Source of the DNA: Marinobacterium sp. xm-d-530
Lineage (GTDB): Bacteria; Pseudomonadota; Gammaproteobacteria; Pseudomonadales; Balneatricaceae
Length of the DNA stretch: 15,920 bases
Direction: 5' to 3'
Assembly (NCBI GenBank): GCA_949499045.1
Contig: CATEEE010000107.1
Span: 1 to 15,920 of the forward strand
This document shows, piece by piece, positions 14,366 to 15,920 of this stretch (positions within the stretch are counted from its first letter, which is position 1; every line of letters starts with the position of its first letter). The position numbers were made by a program, and so were the translations under genes. The notes beneath the pieces were generated by a model that had not been told where the DNA came from, did no database searches, and worked only from the letters and a program-made list of their open reading frames with translations.

Positions 14366-14413
14366 GCGTTGTATTTTTGCAAATCCACCTTGGTTTTTTG
14401 CAATTTGCAACGC
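14366..14413. repeat. AT-rich nested inverted and direct repeats before the kinase gene
   Basis: GCGTTG (14366-14371) and CAACGC (14408-14413) are inverted copies; within them TTGCAAAT (14377-14384) and ATTTGCAA (14403-14410) form a second inverted pair, and TTTTTGCAA occurs twice as a direct repeat (14374-14382 and 14394-14402). The array ends 37 nt before the kinase ATG, in the likely promoter zone, so it could be a set of binding sites. No clear -35/-10 pair was found. Confidence 0.45.
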
Positions 14414-14450
14414 AAAGTGATTTTTAAACGTATTGCGATAGGCCAGAATA

Positions 14451-15920
14451 ATGCTCACTCAAAACGAGATTTATGAAAAATTAGCACGGAAAGCGGCGCT
14501 TTTAATGGTCTTGCTCTCTGTGCCTGGATTAGCCTTGAGTCTCTATGGTGCGCTGATTCATGATGCCGCATTTGTTCCAGTCATGGTGCAGACTCTTCTT
14601 GTTCTATTTCTAGTTTTAGCTGCGATTCCTGCTATACCGATGGGCTATAAACAACGCCTACTCGTGACGGTAGTCGTCCTATTCATCTTGGGGGCGGTTG
14701 CCACACTGCGTTACGCTAATCCAACGATTGGTTATACCTACACCGTTATTATTTCGTTGACAGTTGCGCTGATGCTATCACGCTTGGGTGTCTATTTAGC
14801 CTTAGCAGCCATGAACCTCTTAGTCGGTGTGGTGGCAGTGTCGTTGTTTGACCTAACGCCGGTGCGTGTGGCACTTCAGTTTATAACCTTTACCGGTTTT
14901 ACGGCGATTGGGCTAGAAATAATCTTCACGCTAATAGGTTTTTATAAGCAGCAAAGCGAAAGGCTCGATAAAGAGAAATTACGCCAACGGGTTGTATCGG
15001 AAGCAGCGAATGTTGCATTCATTGAGTTTGAATATGCAACAGGTCTTCTCTTCAATGATTCAACGAATGCCGCTCGTCATGGACTTAAAGCCAGCGACAG
15101 CCCAATACTACTCAGTGATTATGCACATCAATTCCCAGCTGATAGCTGGTATAAAGTACAGTCAGTCATTTCGGATTTTTCACAACAGCCTGAGGGCAGT
15201 GCCGTCAACTTTGTTCATTCCATGATCACGCAGCCGGAGAATCAACTTTGCCACTATCGCGTGACGGGTGTGAACATTAAGCATGACAATCAACTCCGCT
15301 TTATCGGAATCAGTGCGGATGTTACTGATGAAATCGACGGCCTGACTGAGGCTTATAATTTAACGGATCAAATCAACCTTGTATCGAATGCAGGTGGTGT
15401 TGGTTTGATCGAGTTTTTCCCGGAAACTAAAACCTTTAAATGTAATTTTGAAGTCTCACAACGACTTGGGATAGAGCCCAGTAAAGAAGAGCACCCTGTT
15501 GATCTCTTTTACGCTTATCAGACGCAGGAGATACGGCAGGCCTTCCTTAAGCCCAGAGAGGAGTTAGCAGATTCCACTACAGGTAAGCTGCAATCCTTTG
15601 TGCACCCATTTTATTTACCCAGTGGTGAACTTCGTCACTATCGTGTGTCTCGAGTAAAAAGAGAGCTCAAAGGCAGAGTTTCATTTCTTGGCCTATCGCT
15701 CGATATCACTGAGGAGTATGCATCTAAAGCTGTCGCAGAAGAGTCCGCAAACAATTTACTAGCCGAGCAAGAACGGCAAAAGCAGATGTATGCTGTGATT
15801 GGCCATGAATTGCGGACACCCGCGGCCAGTCTGCAGATGATGCTAGATGATCTTGAAGAGGGGGAAATGCTGGATTCTCACCTTGTCGGTAGCAATATTG
15901 AGCACCTATTGGGTGTAATA
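14451..15920 (+). CDS. Membrane sensor histidine kinase with tandem PAS-like domains, N-terminal part (runs off right edge)
   Basis: The reading frame is open for 490 codons to the edge. Residues about 14-168 hold five or six hydrophobic membrane spans with short loops, a membrane-embedded sensor of no named family that I recognise. Two PAS-like domains follow, about 183-297 and 312-425, that are visibly related (see findings). A short Glu/Gln-rich linker leads to the dimerisation/phospho-acceptor box VIGHELRTPAASLQMML with H452. The catalytic ATPase domain, and any receiver domain, would lie beyond the window. By family it should autophosphorylate and pass phosphate to a response regulator. 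The signal is unknown. The start ATG 14451 has only a weak RBS (AGG at 14440-14442); no better in-frame start precedes it. Confidence 0.88.
   Translation, partial: MLTQNEIYEKLARKAALLMVLLSVPGLALSLYGALIHDAAFVPVMVQTLLVLFLVLAAIPAIPMGYKQRLLVTVVVLFILGAVATLRYANPTIGYTYTVIISLTVALMLSRLGVYLALAAMNLLVGVVAVSLFDLTPVRVALQFITFTGFTAIGLEIIFTLIGFYKQQSERLDKEKLRQRVVSEAANVAFIEFEYATGLLFNDSTNAARHGLKASDSPILLSDYAHQFPADSWYKVQSVISDFSQQPEGSAVNFVHSMITQPENQLCHYRVTGVNIKHDNQLRFIGISADVTDEIDGLTEAYNLTDQINLVSNAGGVGLIEFFPETKTFKCNFEVSQRLGIEPSKEEHPVDLFYAYQTQEIRQAFLKPREELADSTTGKLQSFVHPFYLPSGELRHYRVSRVKRELKGRVSFLGLSLDITEEYASKAVAEESANNLLAEQERQKQMYAVIGHELRTPAASLQMMLDDLEEGEMLDSHLVGSNIEHLLGVI

Noticed and set aside
1..15920. CRISPR arrays, tRNA/rRNA genes, insertion sequences, toxin-antitoxin or defence genes
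   Set aside because: None was seen on either strand by reading the sequence and its translations; no covariance-model search could be run.

Overview
The window looks like ordinary chromosomal DNA from a gammaproteobacterium, most likely an Oceanospirillales/Pseudomonadales relative. The reasons are the gene order lptD (divergent)–amgK–murU–djlA, the rpe–gph–trp gene chain, the rpsF–rpsR–rplI–dnaB block without priB, and a cell-wall recycling pair (AmgK/MurU) typical of pseudomonad-like bacteria. I cannot name the genus from sequence alone. I see no CRISPR array, tRNA, rRNA, integrase, transposase or phage gene.

Layout. (1) 1–1530, minus: the N-terminal 510 residues of LptD, running off the left edge. 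(2) 1642–4165, plus: amgK, murU and djlA, a tightly overlapping operon read away from lptD; all of this first region concerns the cell envelope or its quality control. (3) 4257–8606, plus: rpe and gph (4-nt overlap), an AEC-type membrane transporter, then trpD and trpC (1-nt overlap). The trpE and trpG genes often found between gph and trpD are absent, and the transporter occupies that place. (4) 8619–9023: an OsmC-family protein closing this run, followed by a long intrinsic terminator. (5) 9168–10359: rpsF, rpsR and rplI, with a structured leader before rpsF, an 18-bp palindrome before rplI and a textbook terminator after it. (6) 10463–11842: dnaB. (7) 11854–11943: a long 27-bp-stem inverted repeat between convergent genes. 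(8) 12000–13033, minus: a glutathione S-transferase-like gene and a hotdog thioesterase, two nucleotides apart. (9) 13122–14294, plus: an MFS transporter divergent from the thioesterase, with a LexA-box-like sequence in its short upstream region. (10) 14451–15920, plus: a membrane sensor histidine kinase with two tandem PAS-like repeats, cut off by the right edge just after its phospho-acceptor His.

Most of the window is housekeeping and I did not find a convincing new multi-gene system. The observations most worth a second look are non-coding: the large hairpin after dnaB, the possible SOS box before the MFS gene, and the alternative pairings in the rpsF leader. Among the proteins, the transporter in the trpEG position, the long Pro/Glu/Lys-rich insert in LptD and the tandem sensor repeats of the kinase stand out.
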